49,991 bases of DNA, from assembly GCA_902783155.1 (NCBI GenBank), contig CACZPR010000017.1:1-49991 (forward strand), given 5' to 3'. A program made the position numbers and the translations under genes. Each line of letters begins with the position of its first letter. Within the stretch, counting starts at the first letter, position 1. This stretch comes from an uncultured Spirochaetaceae bacterium (GTDB taxonomy: Bacteria; Spirochaetota; Spirochaetia; Treponematales; Treponemataceae). Of the stretch, positions 1 to 7,541 are shown in pieces. The notes under the pieces were generated by a model. It had not been told where the DNA came from. It did no database searches and saw only the letters and a program-made list of their open reading frames with translations.

Positions 1-1425
1 ATCTCCTCGTTCAAGGACGCAAAGACATATCCGGGGGCATCCGAAAAACTTGCGTATGCACAGGCAAAGCTGGACGCTCTTGAAAATTCACCGGCGACAC
101 AGGATGCAGGCACTGGAACGACAACAAACACAGGAACAACCACAACTCCGACAATCCCGAGCGACTTTGTTTTGGTCAAGGGAGGAAAGATTAAGGGCGA
201 CAGGGACTTCTCCGACATTTTCGTAAAGGGACGCTCCATCGAGATTGGAGACTTCTACATCTGCGACCACGAGGTGACTCAGGAGGAGTACGCAAAATAC
301 TGTGTTCCAGAATCAACATTCCAGTACAAGAAATACAGACTTAACGAGGACGGTGAATTCGACTACGACCACTGGACGATGGCCACAGGAACAGCGGGAC
401 CGGAAGCCAAATGGGGCAAGGGAAACAAATATCCAATGTATTTCGCCAACTGGTACGAGGCTGTCCTTTACTGCAACCTCAGGAGTGCCAATGAAGGACT
501 CACACCATGCTACAGCGTGAACGGCGTGACGGATGCGAGAAAGTGGCCGAATGTCTATGAGAAGGGCGGAAAATATGGCGTGAAGGTTGATAGAAGCACC
601 AGCATTTTTGAGGAGCAGTATATTGACGAATGGGGAGACACTTCTACCAGGGGAGTGTACAAAGATCCTTGGGAGAACATTGTGTTCAACACATCCGCAA
701 ATGGCTACAGGCTTCCGACCGAAGCGGAATGGGAATTTGCGGCTGTAAGTGAAAATGGAAAACTTCCAAGCAAAAATCCAGATCCCGTTGATATGGACAC
801 CTGGATAAACTATTATAGCGATTATGAGGAATACGAAGCTACCCTGTTGGCGTACCAAAAAAAATTGGATAACGAGGCATGGTGGTACAATAACTCCGGC
901 AAAGTGAATTTTAGAGAGGCTGATATTTACGCGGATTCTTTGGAACTGTATGACCTGAAAACCCATGAGGTGAAGGGAAAGAAGCCAAACCAGAACGGAC
1001 TGTATGATATGCTCGGCAATGTGGAGGAATGGTGCTGGGACTGGTACTCCTGCTCTATGCCGGGACCAGTGGGTCCTTATCATCTCTGGGCAAGTACAGC
1101 TGTTGAAAGCTATCTGCCGGCGACAGGCCCCGGAAGCTATCAGTGGGATGGCGGTATCATCAAAAAAGCCAGTTGGGCAGAAGGCTGGGACTATGAATAT
1201 GGATACTATCAGCCACCTTTCCGTCGTGTTACACGTGGCGGTTCTTTCTGGGCGGATCATTTTGTGGAGGGAGAGCCGGTAACTTATGCGAAGGCGACAC
1301 TTAGACCTGCTGGTGTTAAAGGACACTATATACAGGGTGGTGAGTGTGTAAAAACTTTCAAAATGGCTGAATACCCATTTGAACACAACAATAACACCGG
1401 TTTCCGTGTAGTCCGCAACAAATAG
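1..1425 (+). CDS. FGE-sulfatase (SUMF1-fold) domain protein, 5' end outside window
   Basis: The frame is open from base 1, so the N-terminus is missing and 474 residues are visible. A short helical stretch (about residues 1-32) and a Thr/Gly-rich linker (about 38-55) lead into an FGE-like domain. Typical blocks are HEVTQEEYAKYC, YFANWYEAVLYCNL, GYRLPTEAEWEFAA, GLYDMLGNVEEWCWDWY and the terminal GFRVVRNK. True formylglycine-generating enzymes use a pair of Cys near the last blocks. The corresponding region here (TRGGSFWADHF and after) shows no such pair, so sulfatase activation is unlikely and a structural or binding role fits better. The same fold with a near-identical C-terminus occurs in the lipoprotein at 42398-44680. 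The terminator at 1456-1497 ends the unit. Cell-surface location is inferred from that paralogue. Confidence 0.85.
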   Translation: MSSFKDAKTYPGASEKLAYAQAKLDALENSPATQDAGTGTTTNTGTTTTPTIPSDFVLVKGGKIKGDRDFSDIFVKGRSIEIGDFYICDHEVTQEEYAKYCVPESTFQYKKYRLNEDGEFDYDHWTMATGTAGPEAKWGKGNKYPMYFANWYEAVLYCNLRSANEGLTPCYSVNGVTDARKWPNVYEKGGKYGVKVDRSTSIFEEQYIDEWGDTSTRGVYKDPWENIVFNTSANGYRLPTEAEWEFAAVSENGKLPSKNPDPVDMDTWINYYSDYEEYEATLLAYQKKLDNEAWWYNNSGKVNFREADIYADSLELYDLKTHEVKGKKPNQNGLYDMLGNVEEWCWDWYSCSMPGPVGPYHLWASTAVESYLPATGPGSYQWDGGIIKKASWAEGWDYEYGYYQPPFRRVTRGGSFWADHFVEGEPVTYAKATLRPAGVKGHYIQGGECVKTFKMAEYPFEHNNNTGFRVVRNK

Positions 1426-1455
1426 CCCCATCGGGTAGCTAAATTTCATCTAAAC

Positions 1456-1497
1456 TTGGGACTGCCTGAACTTTGGTTCGGGTGGTCCCAATTTTTT
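1456..1497 (+). terminator. Rho-independent terminator after FGE-like gene
   Basis: TTGGGAC (1456-1462) pairs perfectly with GTCCCAA (1485-1491), with an extra imperfect GC-rich pairing inside, and six T follow. It lies 30 bases after the stop codon. Confidence 0.9.
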
Positions 1498-1580
1498 ATC
1501 ACAAATCTCTAAAATGGAGTGGTCCCCGGGGATTTTTGTTTGACTTTTTGGCATAAAATCCATACCTTTTAATTGCGGAT

Positions 1581-1949
1581 ATGAACAGGTTTCGTTTTGG
1601 TGATGCCGTGGCGGTGGTTCTGTTTGCGGCGGCGATAGTTTTTTCCATTTTTATGATAAAAAAATCTTCCGGGGGAAAAAGGAGTCTGGTTGTCTCGTGC
1701 TGTGGGGACGAGTATGTCTATCCGCTGGAAAAAGACGGTCGTTATGAGCTGCGGGGGTCCGTGGGGATTTCGGTCATAGTTGTTGAGAATGGCTCGGCGT
1801 GGTTCGAGGATTCCCCGTGTCCAAACAAAACCTGTGTCCAGTGCGGAAAGATTTCGGATTCCGGTTCATGGGTGGCCTGCCTTCCGAACGATGTTTTCAT
1901 CCGCATAGATTCCGATGGCGACAGCGATATTGACGCAATAGCCTTTTGA
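1581..1949 (+). CDS. NusG domain II-containing small membrane-anchored protein
   Basis: This 122-residue protein has an N-terminal hydrophobic segment (about residues 8-26, AVAVVLFAAAIVFSIFMI), which makes a membrane anchor or uncleaved signal likely. The rest resembles the stand-alone NusG_II family: a small beta domain carrying CPNKTCVQCGKI and a late WVACLPNDVFI strand. These proteins are common in Firmicutes and spirochaetes and their function is not settled; some sit beside genes for redox or flavin-transfer systems. The Cys-rich CPNxxC-x2-C patch could bind metal or form disulfides. It lies 31 bases before radA, so the two are probably co-transcribed. Family assignment is by motif memory only. 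Confidence 0.75.
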   Translation: MNRFRFGDAVAVVLFAAAIVFSIFMIKKSSGGKRSLVVSCCGDEYVYPLEKDGRYELRGSVGISVIVVENGSAWFEDSPCPNKTCVQCGKISDSGSWVACLPNDVFIRIDSDGDSDIDAIAF

Positions 1950-1980
1950 TTCGGGCAGACTTGATTGTAGAGGAAAGTTT

Positions 1981-3345
1981 ATGGCAAAAAAGAAGGGTTC
2001 CATTGTTTACAAGTGTTCGGAGTGTTCGTATACGCAGCCGGGGTGGCTCGGTCGATGCCCTGAGTGCGGTGCGTGGAATACGATGGAAGAGTGCATTGTC
2101 GATCCAAATGCCGCCGGTTTCCAGAAAAAGAGCGACGGAACTGTTGCAAAGGTTCGCCCGGTTCCAATGTCCAAAATTTCCATGCAGGACGAGGGCAGAA
2201 TTCCGACTGGCAATGTGGAGCTTGACCGTGTGCTTGGCGGTGGAGCGACAAAGAGGTCCGCAATCCTTGTCGGCGGGGAGCCTGGAATTGGAAAGTCAAC
2301 CCTTTTGATTCAGTGTGCGGCGGCGGTTCTTGCGTCGTCGGGGAATGGCCGTGTGCTGTATGTCTCGGGAGAAGAGTCCGCGTCCCAGGTCAAGGGTCGT
2401 GCGGTGCGTCTGGGGCTTGATGTGGACAGGCTTGAGATTCTGTGTACCCTGCGTCTGGAGGATGTCCTTGATGCTCTCACGTCGCTGAGTCCCCTTATGG
2501 TGATTGTCGATTCAATCCAGACCGTATATTCGGTGGAGGCCGGCATGATTCCGGGAACGGTCAACCAGCTGAAATATTGTGCCAACGAGCTGATTTCGTG
2601 GGTAAAGGAGCGGGATTCGGTTCTCTTTATGACCTGCCACGTAACAAAGGATGGCGCAATCGCTGGCCCCAAGAGCCTTGAGCACATGGTTGACACTGTT
2701 CTGTCTTTTGAGAGGAGCGGCGACGAGGTGAGGTTTTTGCGCGCACAGAAAAACCGTTTTGGCTCGGTGGATGAGCTGGGGATTTTCCAGATGGATTCGG
2801 ACGGGCTGAAATGTGTGGCGGACCCAAGCTCTCTTTTTGTCACACGCAGAAAGAGTGGCACTCCGGCTGGTGTGGCCTGTGTCCCTGTGTTCGAGGGGAG
2901 CCGTGTGTTTGTTGTGGAGATTCAGGCACTCACGGTTCCGTCCAAGGCTTCGATTAGCCGGGTGTATTCCGACCGGGTTGATTCCGCGCGGGTGAGCAGG
3001 GTTGCGGCGGTTCTTGAAAAAAGGGTCGGCCTTAAATTTTCGGACCAGGACCTCTACATAAATGTGGCGGGCGGCGTGCGTCTGACCGAAAGTGCGATAG
3101 ATGCGGCTCTTGCTGCGGCTCTTTATTCAGCCAGGACAGATGTTCCGCTTCCGGAGGGGACCCTGGTTGTCGGTGAACTGAGTCTTGCGGGTGAGATTCG
3201 TCCTGTGACAAAACTTAGACAGAGGGTAAAGACTGCCAGGGAGCTTTCTTTTTCGAGGGTCATAGGTCCAAGTTTTGAAAACACGGGGGAGTCGGTGGAG
3301 TCGCTTGGTGAGCTTGTGGCGGCTCTCTTTGGCGGAAAAAAATAG
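1981..3345 (+). CDS. radA: DNA repair protein RadA
   Basis: This 454-residue protein has the full RadA architecture. A C4 zinc finger (C12, C15, C26, C29) is followed by a RecA-like ATPase with Walker A GGEPGIGKST (about 98-107) and the RadA-specific KNRFG motif (about 257-261). The C-terminal part resembles Lon protease and lacks proteolytic function in the family. RadA promotes branch migration and recombination-intermediate processing in the cytoplasm. Length matches the family norm of about 450-460. GAGGAAAG precedes the ATG at a proper distance. It follows the NusG_II gene closely, and a 424-base non-coding stretch follows it. Confidence 0.97.
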   Translation: MAKKKGSIVYKCSECSYTQPGWLGRCPECGAWNTMEECIVDPNAAGFQKKSDGTVAKVRPVPMSKISMQDEGRIPTGNVELDRVLGGGATKRSAILVGGEPGIGKSTLLIQCAAAVLASSGNGRVLYVSGEESASQVKGRAVRLGLDVDRLEILCTLRLEDVLDALTSLSPLMVIVDSIQTVYSVEAGMIPGTVNQLKYCANELISWVKERDSVLFMTCHVTKDGAIAGPKSLEHMVDTVLSFERSGDEVRFLRAQKNRFGSVDELGIFQMDSDGLKCVADPSSLFVTRRKSGTPAGVACVPVFEGSRVFVVEIQALTVPSKASISRVYSDRVDSARVSRVAAVLEKRVGLKFSDQDLYINVAGGVRLTESAIDAALAAALYSARTDVPLPEGTLVVGELSLAGEIRPVTKLRQRVKTARELSFSRVIGPSFENTGESVESLGELVAALFGGKK

Positions 3346-3417
3346 GCAGAGACAGGTGGTCACGGTGGATTTTACGCCGGATTGTAGGGGGCCGCGTGCG
3401 GCTTGCGCAGCAATGTA

Positions 3418-3498
3418 ACCCCGGAAAGCCGGTTGACCAAGTTTGCGGGCAGAACCGGGGTGTGGCTCCATGGATTGATTTGCGGATGCCGTCCATGG
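3418..3498 (+). other. Structured GC-rich stretch downstream of radA
   Basis: Two perfect 7-bp inverted repeats lie in the gap after radA: ACCCCGG (3418-3424) with CCGGGGT (3455-3461), and CCATGGA (3468-3474) with TCCATGG (3492-3498). A further GCCGC/GCGGC pairing lies just upstream near 3391-3402. No T-run follows, so neither is a canonical terminator. It may be a radA 3' UTR structure or part of an unrecognised RNA. I see no convincing gene in 3346-3530. Confidence 0.4.
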
Positions 3499-3532
3499 CG
3501 CTTGCTTTCTTGAAGAATGGCTGAAAAGACTG

Positions 3533-3561
3533 TTGACATTTTTTTTAGAACGGTGTATAAA
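3533..3561 (+). promoter_or_regulatory. Sigma-70-type promoter for candidate small RNA
   Basis: A perfect -35 TTGACA (3533-3538), a 17-base spacer and TATAAA (3556-3561) predict initiation near 3568. No start codon with a ribosome site follows before the hairpin at 3619-3657, so the product is likely untranslated. Confidence 0.7.
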
Positions 3562-3567
3562 TATAGG

Positions 3568-3660
3568 TAGCTTGTAAATAAGCTGATAAACTCTCTCCGA
3601 TGTCCGTGAAAACGGACGACAAGGGATCTGGGTAGTGTTACTATTCGGGTCCCTTGTTTA
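3568..3660 (+). ncRNA. Candidate small structured RNA, about 90 nt, family unknown
   Basis: Between a strong promoter and a terminator-like hairpin lie three successive helices. AGCTT/AAGCT is at 3569-3573 and 3580-3584. GTCCGT-GAAA-ACGGAC, with a perfect GNRA tetraloop, is at 3602-3617. A long closing hairpin has ACAAGGGA (3619-3626) paired with TCCCTTGT (3650-3657), with further pairing inside. The trailing TTTAATTT is a modest U-tract. It does not contain the hallmark motifs of SRP RNA, RNase P RNA or tmRNA, and is shorter than usual 6S RNA. It could instead be an attenuated leader of the tRNA-rpmG-secE-nusG unit downstream. Confidence 0.5.
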
Positions 3661-3710
3661 ATTTAGGAGCAAAATAGTAAAAAAATATGTCCTTTTTGGC
3701 TGTTTTCCTA

Positions 3711-3739
3711 TTGACATATTTCAATCCTTTTTGTAAAGT
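3711..3739 (+). promoter_or_regulatory. Probable promoter of the tRNA-Thr/rpmG/tRNA-Trp/secE/nusG unit
   Basis: TTGACA (3711-3716) is followed after 17 bases by TAAAGT (3734-3739), a 4/6 match to the -10 consensus. TATAAA at 3741-3746 is better but would need a 24-base spacer. Either way transcription would begin just upstream of tRNA-Thr. Confidence 0.55.
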
Positions 3740-3769
3740 CTATAAACACGTCACAGTTTTGGACGATTC

Positions 3770-3842
3770 GCTCTTGTAGCTCAGTCGGTAGAGCACATCG
3801 TTGGTAACGATGAGGTCAGCGGTCCGATTCCGCTCGGGAGCT
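3770..3842 (+). tRNA. tRNA-Thr (GGT anticodon)
   Basis: A full cloverleaf is visible. The acceptor GCTCTTG (3770-3776) pairs with CGGGAGC (3835-3841) using two G-U pairs. The D-arm is GCTC/GAGC. The anticodon stem is CATCG/CGATG, with loop TTGGTAA and anticodon GGT at 3803-3805. The T-stem is AGCGG/CCGCT. The T-loop reads TCCGATT, so position 55 is C instead of the near-universal T. CCA is not encoded. It leads the rpmG-secE-nusG cluster, a common bacterial arrangement. Confidence 0.95.
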
Positions 3843-3889
3843 TTAGTCTTACACATTCCATGTAAGCTAAATTTTAATAGGAGCAAGTC

Positions 3890-4066
3890 ATGGCAAGCAA
3901 GAAAAAGTCAGCAGTCGAAATCATCGCATTGCAGTGCACCGATTGCAAGAGAAAGAACTATACAACCTACAAGAACCGCAAGAATATAACCGGCAAGCTT
4001 GAGAAGAACAAGTATTGCCCGTTCTGCCGCAAGTCTATTTTGCACAAAGAGACCAAGGTAAAGTAA
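3890..4066 (+). CDS. rpmG: 50S ribosomal protein L33 (zinc-binding form)
   Basis: This 58-residue protein (MASKKKSAVEII...) carries the two CxxC pairs of the C+ (zinc-binding) L33 form: CTDC near residue 16 and CPFC near residue 43. L33 sits near the ribosomal E site. An AGGAG lies seven bases before the ATG. It lies between tRNA-Thr and tRNA-Trp, upstream of secE, a placement conserved in many bacteria. Confidence 0.96.
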   Translation: MASKKKSAVEIIALQCTDCKRKNYTTYKNRKNITGKLEKNKYCPFCRKSILHKETKVK

Positions 4067-4107
4067 TTATGAATCAACTTCCGGCTTTCTTTTGATTGTC
4101 GGAATAT

Positions 4108-4180
4108 AGGTCAGTAGCTCAGCTGGTAGAGTCCCGGTCTCCAAAACCGGTTGTCGCGGGTTCGAGTCCTGCCTGGCCTG
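4108..4180 (+). tRNA. tRNA-Trp (CCA anticodon)
   Basis: The acceptor AGGTCAG (4108-4114) pairs with CTGGCCT (4173-4179), with discriminator G at 4180. The anticodon arm is CCGGT-CTCCAAA-ACCGG (anticodon CCA) and the T-arm is GCGGG-TTCGAGT-CCTGC. The D-stem includes one G-U pair. No CCA is encoded. It is located between rpmG and secE. Confidence 0.97.
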
Positions 4181-4276
4181 TCTTTTGTGAGCTTTTATCT
4201 GTTTTTATTGAGAGAGCGTCACTTGTGTACATTTTTTAGTGCATGAATTCCAGTCAAAAAATCAAAGAGGATAACT

Positions 4277-4477
4277 ATGAAGAAGATTTTCCGGTTTTGC
4301 AAAGAGTGTGTTGCTGAGCTTAAAAAAGTTTCTTGGCCTTCAATGGGAGAAGTCCTGTCCTCTATGAAAGTTCTTGTCATTTCGATTGTTGTGCTTGCCG
4401 TGATTCTGGGGGCCTTGGACTTCCTGTTTATGGGCGGCTACAGTTTCGTGTTTACAGGAAAGTTCCTGACCAACTAG
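4277..4477 (+). CDS. secE: Preprotein translocase subunit SecE
   Basis: This 66-residue single-span SecE of the short bacterial type has a cytoplasmic amphipathic helix with the conserved ELKKVSWPS motif (about residues 14-22). One membrane segment follows (about 33-55). SecE clamps SecY in the SecYEG channel of the inner membrane. It sits directly upstream of nusG, the near-universal arrangement. Confidence 0.97.
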   Translation: MKKIFRFCKECVAELKKVSWPSMGEVLSSMKVLVISIVVLAVILGALDFLFMGGYSFVFTGKFLTN

Positions 4478-4523
4478 TTTGAGCGGTCTGGGTCTCGTGC
4501 TTTTTTATTTGAAGGTAGTTTTC

Positions 4524-5084
4524 ATGTCAAAGAGTTGGTATATTGTCCAGGTTTTTACGGGATACGAGCAGAAAATCGAAAATACCCTTAAGCGTCTTCT
4601 TGCGAACGGCGAATTGGATTCTGAAATTCTTACCGAAGTGAAAGTTCCGATGGAGACCGTGCTGGAGGAGACCAAGAACAAGGGTGTCCGCGAAAGAAAA
4701 AACAAGATACTCCCGGGATATGTGATGGTGGAGATGGATTTGCCGGATTTGGGATGGAAGTCCACCTGCAACGCAATCAGAAGAATCCAGGGTGTGAACG
4801 GTTTTGTCGGAACCTCGCCAACGGAGCGTCCGCGTCCAATCAGCACGGAGGAGGCCAAGAGGGTCTTCCAGCTTGCTGGTGAGCTTAAGGGCGAGAAGAA
4901 GGCAAGGTCAAAGCAGACTTATGATGTCGGTGACCATGTTAAGATTACCGCGGGTCCTTTTGCCACGTTCAGTGGAACCGTTGAGGAAATCAGCAGCGAC
5001 ATGACAAAGCTCAAGGTCAACGTGCAGATTTTTGGCCGCGAAACTCCGGTCGAACTGGAGTGCAACCAGGTCACGAGGATTTAA
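4524..5084 (+). CDS. nusG: Transcription termination/antitermination factor NusG
   Basis: This 186-residue protein starts [17 protein letters not shown], typical of the NGN domain. It ends with a KOW domain ([19 protein letters not shown], about residues 133-151). NusG binds the RNA polymerase clamp and couples elongation to Rho or the ribosome. The ATG at 4524 follows GAAGG at good spacing. An upstream TTG at 4479 would add 15 non-conserved residues and is rejected. It follows secE by 46 bases. Confidence 0.96.
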   Translation: MSKSWYIVQVFTGYEQKIENTLKRLLANGELDSEILTEVKVPMETVLEETKNKGVRERKNKILPGYVMVEMDLPDLGWKSTCNAIRRIQGVNGFVGTSPTERPRPISTEEAKRVFQLAGELKGEKKARSKQTYDVGDHVKITAGPFATFSGTVEEISSDMTKLKVNVQIFGRETPVELECNQVTRI

Positions 5085-5096
5085 ATGGTCCTCTGG

Positions 5097-5137
5097 AGGG
5101 GCGTTCCATTTTTCGGGATTGCCCCTATGTTTTTTTG
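5097..5137 (+). terminator. Probable terminator/attenuator between nusG and rplK
   Basis: AGGGGC (5097-5102) pairs with GCCCCT (5121-5126). After a three-base gap there is a run of T at 5130-5136. The T-run is slightly displaced, so this may be partial read-through control rather than a full stop. Confidence 0.6.
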
Positions 5138-5182
5138 AAAGTTTTAGGTGTTGGCAAAACCAATCCTTTGCTTTATTTGGGA

Positions 5183-5213
5183 GAGACGCAAGTCCGTTGG
5201 ACATAGGCGTTTC
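5183..5213 (+). promoter_or_regulatory. Two-helix hairpin in rplK leader, candidate L1 autoregulatory site
   Basis: An outer helix GAGACGC (5183-5189) pairs with GCGTTTC (5207-5213), with one G-U. An inner helix GTCC/GGAC (5192-5195, 5199-5202) stacks above it. They are joined by an asymmetric internal loop of AA against ATAG. L1 is known to repress rplK-rplA by binding a leader with two helices joined by an asymmetric loop that mimics 23S rRNA. The position, 54 bases before the L11 start, fits. Binding is inferred. Confidence 0.45.
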
Positions 5214-5266
5214 GCTAGGGGGAAAGTTCTTTGCTTTTCACCCACACCAATGTAAGGAGATACATT

Positions 5267-5701
5267 ATGGCCACAAAGAAGGTAACAGCTGTCATCAAGT
5301 TACAGTGCCCCGCCGGCGCTGCGACACCAGCTCCACCGATTGGACCGGCTCTTGGACCTCATGGAGTTTCTGCGCCAAAGTTCGTGCAGGAATTCAATGA
5401 CCGCACCAAGACAATGGAAAAGGGACTGATTATCCCTGTAGTAATTACCGTCTACCAGGACAAATCTTTTACTTTCATTCTTAAGACTCCTCCTGCAGCA
5501 GTTCTTATCAAAAAGGCAGTTGGCATCCAGAAAGGTGCTGGAAATCCTCTGCGCGACAAGGTTGGTAAGCTGTCACAGAAGAGCCTTGAAGAGATTGCAA
5601 AGCAGAAGCTTCCTGACCTCAACGCGAACGATCTTGAGGCCGCAAAGAAAATCATCGCCGGTACAGCTAGAAGTATGGGCGTAGAAGTGGAGGCCCAGTA
5701 A
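5267..5701 (+). CDS. rplK: 50S ribosomal protein L11
   Basis: This 144-residue L11 has the conserved N-terminal [20 protein letters not shown] motif (about 11-30), which contacts release and elongation factors. The C-terminal domain binds the GTPase-centre RNA and contains the late [11 protein letters not shown] block. An AAGGAG precedes the ATG at 5267. An in-frame upstream ATG at 5231 would add 12 non-conserved residues and overlaps the leader. The stop shares a base with the rplA start (TAATG). Confidence 0.98.
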   Translation: MATKKVTAVIKLQCPAGAATPAPPIGPALGPHGVSAPKFVQEFNDRTKTMEKGLIIPVVITVYQDKSFTFILKTPPAAVLIKKAVGIQKGAGNPLRDKVGKLSQKSLEEIAKQKLPDLNANDLEAAKKIIAGTARSMGVEVEAQ

Positions 5702-6381
5702 TGAAGCACGGAAAGCAGTACCGCAACGCACTGACAAAATATGATGTTGCAAAGAAATATGAGATTGCGGAGGCCTGCAAGCTTGTCAAAGATCTTCACT
5801 ATGTAAAGTTTGACGAGACTGTGGAGCTTTCAATTTCACTCAAGCTCGAAAAGAACCAGACTGTCCGTGACACATTGGTTCTGCCACACCAGTTCACCGG
5901 TGAGAAGCGCGTCCTTGTGTTCTGTAAGGAAGAGCGTGTCAAGGAAGCCCTTGATGCCGGAGCAACCTACGCTGGTTCAACAGAGTTTATCGACAAGGTT
6001 AAGGGCGGTTGGACAGACTTTGATGTTGCCGTCGCCACACCTGACATGATGAAGGATGTTGGTCGCCTTGGTATGGTTCTCGGTCGCAGGGGACTTATGC
6101 CTAATCCAAAGACTGGAACTGTTACAGCCGACATTGCTGGTGCGGTTTCTGAGCTTAAGAAGGGACGCACGGAGTACCGCGCAGACAAGGGTGGAGTTAT
6201 CCATCTTGCAGTTGGTAAGGTTTCCATGTCCGAGACCGACACGGCTGAAAACGTTGAGGCTTTCCTTGCTGAACTCAAGCGCAAGAAGCCGGCAGATGCG
6301 AAGGTCGGATTTGTCAGATCTGTGTCCATCAGCTCAACAATGGGTCCTGGCGTCTGGATTGACTACAAGGAGGAAGCATAA
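5701..6381 (+). CDS. rplA: 50S ribosomal protein L1
   Basis: This 226-residue L1 has the typical signature GRLGMVLGRRGLMPNPKTGTV (about 121-141). L1 forms the mobile stalk at the E site and is the usual translational repressor of its own operon. It is coupled to rplK and rplJ through TAATG overlaps on both sides. Length matches the family (about 225-235). Confidence 0.98.
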   Translation: MKHGKQYRNALTKYDVAKKYEIAEACKLVKDLHYVKFDETVELSISLKLEKNQTVRDTLVLPHQFTGEKRVLVFCKEERVKEALDAGATYAGSTEFIDKVKGGWTDFDVAVATPDMMKDVGRLGMVLGRRGLMPNPKTGTVTADIAGAVSELKKGRTEYRADKGGVIHLAVGKVSMSETDTAENVEAFLAELKRKKPADAKVGFVRSVSISSTMGPGVWIDYKEEA

Positions 6382-6965
6382 TGGCAGTTCGTGCAAAAAA
6401 GCTTCAGCCTGCTAAGCAAGCGGCAATTGATGAAGCCAAGAAGATTATTGGCGAATACGAGGACTACATCTTCGTTGACTACCGTGGACTTACGGTCGAG
6501 CAGATTACGGCTCTCCGTGGAAAGCTCCGCGAAAAGAACGCAAGCCTGAAGGTTTTCAAGAACACATTTGCTAAAATCGCATTTGATGAACTTAAGACCG
6601 AGGGTGTGGCAGACTATCTTTCTGGACCAACTGCAATCGCTCTGGTGAAGGAAGATGCAAACGAGTCCGCCAAGGTTCTCTTTGACTTTGCAAAGGATGC
6701 TCCTGCGCTTATCGTAAAGGGTGCATACGTTGAAAAGGAAGTTCTGGACCAGGCAAAGATTGAGGCCCTGTCAAAGCTCCCTGGAAAGAAGCAGCTCATT
6801 GCAATGCTCATGTCAGCAATCAATGGTCCTGCCCGCCAGCTCGCCGCGACATTGCAGGCTTATGTGGAGAAACTCGAAAAGGAAGGTCCTGCAGCATCAG
6901 CTCCAGCAGCAGAAGCAGCTCCAGCCGCAACCGAGGCTCCAGCAGCTCCAGCCACAGAAGCGTAA
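6381..6965 (+). CDS. rplJ: 50S ribosomal protein L10 with Ala/Pro-rich tail
   Basis: This 194-residue protein is longer than the usual 165-175. The core shows the FVDYRGLTVEQI and LSGPTAIAL blocks of L10. After the L12-binding helix the last 25 residues are an Ala/Pro/Glu-rich extension, similar in composition to the L12 hinge. L10 carries the L12 dimers on the stalk base. It starts inside the rplA stop (TAATG), so the usual L10 leader cannot lie directly upstream. The structured gap lies after it instead. Confidence 0.97.
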   Translation: MAVRAKKLQPAKQAAIDEAKKIIGEYEDYIFVDYRGLTVEQITALRGKLREKNASLKVFKNTFAKIAFDELKTEGVADYLSGPTAIALVKEDANESAKVLFDFAKDAPALIVKGAYVEKEVLDQAKIEALSKLPGKKQLIAMLMSAINGPARQLAATLQAYVEKLEKEGPAASAPAAEAAPAATEAPAAPATEA

Positions 6966-7004
6966 AATCTGTTCCGGTTGGATTGGGCTTTATTAAGTTC
7001 AAAA

Positions 7005-7079
7005 CAGGCTTCACGGCCTGACGATGCTGTAGAGGCATCAACCACAGTTAGTCTGAATAATGCTGTCAACTATCTGTGG
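7005..7079 (+). promoter_or_regulatory. Three-hairpin leader between rplJ and rplL
   Basis: The 191-base rplJ-rplL gap holds three consecutive perfect stems. CAGGC/GCCTG is at 7005-7009 and 7016-7020. GATGC/GCATC is at 7023-7027 and 7035-7039. CCACAG/CTGTGG is at 7042-7047 and 7074-7079. No U-tract follows. They may set the L12:L10 ratio by processing or by binding the L10-L12 complex. This is inferred from position. Confidence 0.5.
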
Positions 7080-7156
7080 ATAAATGTATGTAGAGAACGG
7101 AAGACAGTTGTCCATCCGCTACAACAAAAAAACATATTTTATATGGAGAAGATAAT

Positions 7157-7534
7157 ATGGCAGCTCTCACAAATGATGAAATTCTTGAAGCAATCGCAAA
7201 CATGACTGTTCAGCAGGCCGCTGATCTCGTAAAGGCAATGGAAGAGAAGTTCGGTGTTACAGCCGCTGCTCCTGTTGCTGTTGCTGCTGGTCCAGCCGCT
7301 GGTCCTGCTGCTGAAGAGCAGACTGAGTTCACAGTTACTCTTGACAGCTTCGACGCTGCAAAGAAGATTGCCGTTATCAAGGTTGTCAAGACAGCTCTTA
7401 ACTGCGGTCTTGGTGATGCAAAGGCAAAGGTTGAAAGCGCTCCAACAACATTGGTTGAGAACGTATCAAAGGCTGATGCCGACAAGCTCATTGCTGAAAT
7501 CGAAGCAGCCGGTGGTAAGGCAAGCAAGAAATAA
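7157..7534 (+). CDS. rplL: 50S ribosomal protein L7/L12
   Basis: This 125-residue L12 has an N-terminal dimerisation helix (MAALTNDEILEAIANM), an Ala/Pro/Gly hinge (about 35-52) and a C-terminal factor-binding domain containing KIAVIKVVKT and GLGDAKAKVE. It recruits translational GTPases and is present in several copies per ribosome. A weak GGAGAAG precedes the ATG. It is separated from rplJ by a structured 191-base gap. Confidence 0.98.
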   Translation: MAALTNDEILEAIANMTVQQAADLVKAMEEKFGVTAAAPVAVAAGPAAGPAAEEQTEFTVTLDSFDAAKKIAVIKVVKTALNCGLGDAKAKVESAPTTLVENVSKADADKLIAEIEAAGGKASKK

Positions 7535-7541
7535 AAAATCC

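Noticed and set aside
1..1425. Sulfatase-activating formylglycine-generating enzyme
   Set aside because: The fold blocks are present but the catalytic Cys pair is not evident, and no sulfatase gene is nearby.
313..1449. A 378-codon open frame on the minus strand opposite the FGE-like gene
   Set aside because: It lies antisense to a clear coding region, gives no recognisable protein and has no ribosome site. It is a composition shadow.
2310..2861. A minus-strand 183-codon frame within radA
   Set aside because: It is fully inside the conserved RadA ATPase coding region, and its Ser/Arg-rich product is typical of antisense reading.
3127..3496. Minus-strand frames running from the radA 3' end into the gap
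   Set aside because: They overlap conserved radA codons and give low-complexity Arg/Pro-rich products with no start signal. They are shadows.
3533..3660. 6S RNA, SRP RNA or tmRNA
   Set aside because: It is too short, with no SRP GGAA-loop signature, no tRNA-like ends and no long central-bubble hairpin.
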